A DNA stretch of 64,000 nt from Thermotomaculum hydrothermale (GTDB lineage: Bacteria; Acidobacteriota; Holophagae; Thermotomaculales; Thermotomaculaceae): assembly GCF_016592575.1 (NCBI RefSeq), contig NZ_AP017470.1, positions 558,001 through 622,000 of the forward strand. Reading direction: 5' to 3'. The notes beneath the pieces are model-generated. The model did not search any database, was not told the origin of the DNA, and saw nothing but the letters and a program-made list of their open reading frames with translations. Every line of letters starts with the position of its first letter. The first letter of the stretch is position 1. The translations under genes were made by a program, and so were the position numbers. This document shows positions 60,677 to 64,000 of this stretch, piece by piece.

Positions 60677-62043
60677 AAGAGTTGTTTAAACAAATCCCCT
60701 CTGTTGATCAAATACTCTCAAAAAAAGAAATAAAAGATTTAATAGATAAATTTGGATACCCCCTTGTAAAAGATTCTGTCAGGAAATCTATTGAAAAGGT
60801 AAGGGATGAAATTAAATCGGGGAAATTGAAAGAGAAAATTCCGGAAATGGTTTTTGAATTAATTCCCCTAAAAGTTGAGGAGGTAATTAAGCCTTCCTTA
60901 AAAAAGGTTATTAACGGTACTGGGATAATTATCCATACAAATTTAGGTAGGGCAGTTTTACCTGAAAGTGTTGCAGATTATATTAAATCTCTTTCAACCT
61001 GTTATTCCAACCTTGAATATGATATAGAAAAGGGCAAAAGAGGGCATAGGGACTCCCATGCAGAAAGGCTATTATCAACCTTCTTTAATGTGGAAGCTGC
61101 AACAGTTGTAAATAACAACGCAGCAGCGGTTATGCTTATTATTAACACCTTTGCAGAAGGAAAAGAGGTTGTTGTTTCAAGGGGAGAGTTAATTGAAATA
61201 GGCGGTTCTTTTAGAATACCTGAGATTATGAAAAAGGCAGGGGCAAAGCTTGTTGAAGTTGGCACCACAAACAAAACCCACCTTGAGGATTACGCAAATG
61301 CAATTAACGAAAACACAGGACTTGTTTTAAAAGTGCACCCGTCAAATTACAGGATTACAGGATTTACAAAAAGTGTGCCTGCAAAGGATATTGCAAAATT
61401 ATGTAAGCAAAAAGGGGTTGTTTTTGCTGAAGACATGGGAAGCGGGAATATTTACGATTTAAGTGAATTAGGGATAAATGATGAACCAACTGTTAAGGAG
61501 AGTGTGAATGCAGGAATTGATCTTATATCCTTTTCAGGGGATAAATTGTTAGGCTGTGTTCAGGCTGGAATTATTATAGGTAAAAAAGAATACATTGGAA
61601 GAATTAGAAAAAACCACCTTTTAAGGGCTTTAAGGGTGGATAAAATAACCTATGCAGCAATAGAAAAACATATGGAATTGCTTTTGAGAGAAAAATACCA
61701 TGAAATCCCTGTTTACAATATGATTTTTAAGCAAGCGGAAGCAATAAGGAAAGAGATTGAGGAGTTTATTTCAGGTTTTAAATTAGAGAATAGTGAACTT
61801 GAAATTGTTGAGACAAGTTCAAAAATAGGCGGTGGCACAACCCCTGAGCGTGAGATAGGGAGCTTTGCTTTAACCTTTAATTTAAACAAATCTCCTGAGG
61901 AGATTGAGCAGTATTTTAGAAGCAGAGAAATTCCTGTAATAGGAAGAATAAAGGGTGAGAGGTTTTTAATAGATTTCAGGACAATTCTAAAAAAAGATAT
62001 TCCAATTTTAAAAAATTATGTCAGTCAATTACTATCACATTAA
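60673..62043 (+). CDS. selA: L-seryl-tRNA(Sec) selenium transferase SelA
   Basis: SelA converts seryl-tRNA(Sec) to selenocysteinyl-tRNA with selenophosphate. The 456-residue PLP enzyme shows the N-terminal domain of the family, IIHTNLGRAVLPE, the phosphate-side EVGTTNKTHLEDY, EDMGSGNIYDL and the PLP lysine K291 in FSGDKLLGCVQAG (E. coli: GDKLLGGPQAG). Full length, so likely active. selB, selC and selD are not in this window. It overlaps the ThyX-like gene by four bases and the kinase-like gene by 26. Confidence 0.95.
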   Translation: MKELFKQIPSVDQILSKKEIKDLIDKFGYPLVKDSVRKSIEKVRDEIKSGKLKEKIPEMVFELIPLKVEEVIKPSLKKVINGTGIIIHTNLGRAVLPESVADYIKSLSTCYSNLEYDIEKGKRGHRDSHAERLLSTFFNVEAATVVNNNAAAVMLIINTFAEGKEVVVSRGELIEIGGSFRIPEIMKKAGAKLVEVGTTNKTHLEDYANAINENTGLVLKVHPSNYRITGFTKSVPAKDIAKLCKQKGVVFAEDMGSGNIYDLSELGINDEPTVKESVNAGIDLISFSGDKLLGCVQAGIIIGKKEYIGRIRKNHLLRALRVDKITYAAIEKHMELLLREKYHEIPVYNMIFKQAEAIRKEIEEFISGFKLENSELEIVETSSKIGGGTTPEREIGSFALTFNLNKSPEEIEQYFRSREIPVIGRIKGERFLIDFRTILKKDIPILKNYVSQLLSH

Positions 62044-62755
62044 ATGCAAAAATATAACATTGGCGGTAAATCCCAAAGTAAAAATTAATTGCGGAGATTT
62101 AAGGTTTATCTTCTCGTCTTTAAAAGATTCCCCTTTAAAAGGGCGAAAAAATTTAAAAGAGTTTTCTTTTTTAATGAAAAACTATGTATTAAGGGAATAC
62201 CATCACGGTGGGATTCTGAGAAATGTCTTAAAAAATAAATACTGGAGTAAAAACCCCAGAGCTTTTAGAGAAATACTTATCCTTTTAAAACTAAACGAAA
62301 AGGGAATAAATGTCCCTGAACCATTGTTTGCTGGAAAAACGCAGGACTTTTTTTATACCCAGTTTATTGCCACAGAGAAGATTGAAAACGCAAGGGATTT
62401 GTCAGAGGTTGATTTGAATAACAAGGTTGTGGAAGGTGTATTTAAAAGTATGGAAAAGTTGTTTGATACAGGGCTTTATCACCCTGATATGAATATAAAA
62501 AATATTCTTTTAAAAGAGGGTGAAGTTTACTTTATAGATTTTGACAAAGCCTTTTTCTATGCTAAAAGTTTGCCAGAGGAGAAAAGGTATAAAATTTACA
62601 AAAGGCTTTTTCGATCTTTTCATAAAATGGGTAAATTACAGTTTTTCCTTGAATATAAATTTGAAAATACCCCGCCTTATATACAAAAAGCATTTAAAGA
62701 TTACCTTAAAGTTTCTTCTATACGCTCATTTTTATGGATTTTTAATAAAAAATAG
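62018..62755 (+). CDS. Kdo-kinase/WaaP-like lipopolysaccharide kinase
   Basis: Protein-kinase-like enzymes of this family phosphorylate Kdo or heptose in the LPS inner core. The 245 residues show NYVLREYHHGGILRN (nucleotide-binding lysine/arginine region), the catalytic loop GLYHPDMNIKNILL and the metal motif YFIDFDKAFF. This fits KdkA or WaaP-type enzymes. The start ATG 62018 lies inside selA with no clear RBS, so the true start may be later. No TM segment. Confidence 0.83.
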   Translation: MSVNYYHIKCKNITLAVNPKVKINCGDLRFIFSSLKDSPLKGRKNLKEFSFLMKNYVLREYHHGGILRNVLKNKYWSKNPRAFREILILLKLNEKGINVPEPLFAGKTQDFFYTQFIATEKIENARDLSEVDLNNKVVEGVFKSMEKLFDTGLYHPDMNIKNILLKEGEVYFIDFDKAFFYAKSLPEEKRYKIYKRLFRSFHKMGKLQFFLEYKFENTPPYIQKAFKDYLKVSSIRSFLWIFNKK

Positions 62756-62795
62756 AGTAAAGTTTTATCTGGAGATTTTATAAAAGGAGTAAACT

Positions 62796-63962
62796 ATGCA
62801 AGTACCTTTACTTGACCTGAAAATTCAGTATAGAGCGCTTAAAGAAGAAATTGAACCTAAGTTGAGAGAAATCTATGAAAAACAGTATTTTATTTTAGGG
62901 CCAGACGTCCAGTCTTTTGAAGAAAAGATGGCTGAATACTGTGGGACAAAATACGCCATAGGGTGTGCATCAGGTTCAGACGCCCTTGTGCTTGCTTTAA
63001 TGGCCTGCGATGTTAAACAGAATGATGAGGTTTTAACAACCCCCTATACATTTTTTGCAACAGCAGGGGCAATTGCAAGGATATGTGCAATACCTGTTTT
63101 CATTGATATTAATCCTGACGATTTTAATTTAAACCCTCAACTTCTTGAAAAATTCCTTGAAGAAAATGCTGAAAAGAAAGATGGAGAGGTTTACAACAAA
63201 AAAACTGGAAGAAAAATTAAAGCAATACTGCCAGTTCACCTTTACGGACAGACAGCAGATATGAAGGCTATTCTTGCAATTGCAGAAAAGTGGGGGCTTC
63301 CTGTTATTGAAGACTCTGCCCAGTCAATTGGTTCTATTGACGGAAATTTGAATAAAAAAGCGGGGAATATGGGGAAGATAGGCTGCTTTTCATTCTTTCC
63401 TTCAAAGAATTTAGGTGCTTTTGGAGACGGTGGGGCTTTAACCACAAACGATGAAAATGTGGCAAAAAGGCTTAAATCTTTAAGGGTTCACGGTGAATCA
63501 AAGAGGTACTATCACGATGAGGTAGGCTTTAATTCAAGGCTTGACGCCATTCAGGCTGCAGTGCTTGAAATTAAATTGAAGTACCTTGAAGAATGGCATA
63601 GGGGTAGGCAGAAAAACGCCGATTTTTACAATAAAGCGTTTAATGAAGCAAATTGCGATGGGATTTTAGCCACACCTCAGGTTTTAAGAAACAATAGACA
63701 CATTTTTAATCAGTATATTTTAAGGGTAAAGGACAGGGATAAACTTGTTGATTATTTAAGGGAGAACAATGTAGGCTGTGCTATTTATTACCCAGTACCT
63801 TTACATTTGCAGAAATGCTTTGAATACTTAGGATATAAAGAAGGTGATTTACCTGAGGCTGAAAAAGCGGCAAAAGAAACCATAGCATTGCCGATTTACC
63901 CTGAGTTAACTGAAGAGCAAAAACAGTATGTTGTAGATACAATTTTGAGGTTTTATTCGTAA
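62796..63962 (+). CDS. DegT/DnrJ/EryC1/StrS-family sugar aminotransferase
   Basis: A PLP enzyme that puts an amino group on a nucleotide keto-sugar for surface glycans. The 388-residue protein has YAIGCASGSDALVLALMA, PVHLYGQTADM, VIEDSAQSIGSIDG and the PLP-lysine motif FSFFPSKNLGAFGDGGAL, ending with the family's CAIYYPVPLHLQKCF. It resembles the WbpE type. RBS AAGGAG. The UDP-N-acetylhexosamine dehydrogenase at 6-7.3 kb would act before such an enzyme, though far away. The window ends 38 bases after its stop. Confidence 0.92.
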   Translation: MQVPLLDLKIQYRALKEEIEPKLREIYEKQYFILGPDVQSFEEKMAEYCGTKYAIGCASGSDALVLALMACDVKQNDEVLTTPYTFFATAGAIARICAIPVFIDINPDDFNLNPQLLEKFLEENAEKKDGEVYNKKTGRKIKAILPVHLYGQTADMKAILAIAEKWGLPVIEDSAQSIGSIDGNLNKKAGNMGKIGCFSFFPSKNLGAFGDGGALTTNDENVAKRLKSLRVHGESKRYYHDEVGFNSRLDAIQAAVLEIKLKYLEEWHRGRQKNADFYNKAFNEANCDGILATPQVLRNNRHIFNQYILRVKDRDKLVDYLRENNVGCAIYYPVPLHLQKCFEYLGYKEGDLPEAEKAAKETIALPIYPELTEEQKQYVVDTILRFYS

Positions 63963-64000
63963 AAAAATATTTTGCAGTTTTGAGATATTAAAGTATAATC

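Overview
The window reads as part of the chromosome of an AT-rich, Gram-negative (diderm), anaerobic or microaerophilic bacterium. The diderm call rests on lipid A and Kdo genes (lpxD, fabZ, lpxA, lpxK, waaA, a Kdo-kinase-like gene), BamA, Skp and the LolCD transporter. The anaerobic call rests on a four-subunit ferredoxin-dependent 2-oxoacid oxidoreductase in oorDABC order, a citryl-CoA-lyase-sized citrate synthase homologue and futalosine-route menaquinone genes. selA indicates selenocysteine use. I cannot assign a phylum.

Layout. 1-3.9 kb: rod-shape operon mreC (cut by the left edge)-mreD-mrdA-rodA. 3.9-4.1 kb: tRNA-Cys and tRNA-Gly. 4.3-12.97 kb: a secreted protein, then mostly minus-strand genes (PHP phosphoesterase, UDP-sugar dehydrogenase, two overlapping DUF21 proteins, HD protein, small hydrolase, citryl-CoA lyase/citrate synthase, glycosyltransferase, secreted protein). 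13.0-15.7 kb: oorDABC. 15.8-19.1 kb: a CsgG-like/TPR/SHOCT protein and a secreted M6 metalloprotease. 19.2-22.4 kb: transglutaminase-like protein, LemA, DUF2207 protein. 22.6-34.5 kb: an envelope operon behind a strong sigma-70-like promoter (lysS-lolC-lolD-clpC-bamA-skp-lpxD-fabZ-lpxA-dus). 34.5-43.8 kb: GT39 glycosyltransferase, tRNA-Met-type, macrodomain protein, DUF819 transporter, rRNA methyltransferase, gltX, rpsT, then miaA-hfq-crp/fnr-pilZ and a lipoprotein.

43.8-51.7 kb is the accessory island. It holds AT-rich palindromic and tandem repeats, an 815-residue exported protein with unusual base use, and two copies, in inverted orientation, of a 1,509-bp IS110-family element on either side of an AAA-ATPase/nuclease (DUF1703) gene. 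Downstream of each transposase gene lies a strongly structured segment. Its internal loop carries two 11-nt stretches that match the two chromosomal flanks of the insertion with the geometry of a bridge RNA (seekRNA) target-binding loop. This is the most notable observation here.

51.7-64 kb returns to housekeeping: ubiX-ubiA-mqnE (menaquinone), waaA-lpxK-greA, a homocysteine methyltransferase/methylenetetrahydrofolate reductase gene split by a frameshift at a run of six A, a duplicated ThyX-like protein, selA, a Kdo-kinase-like gene and a DegT-family sugar aminotransferase.
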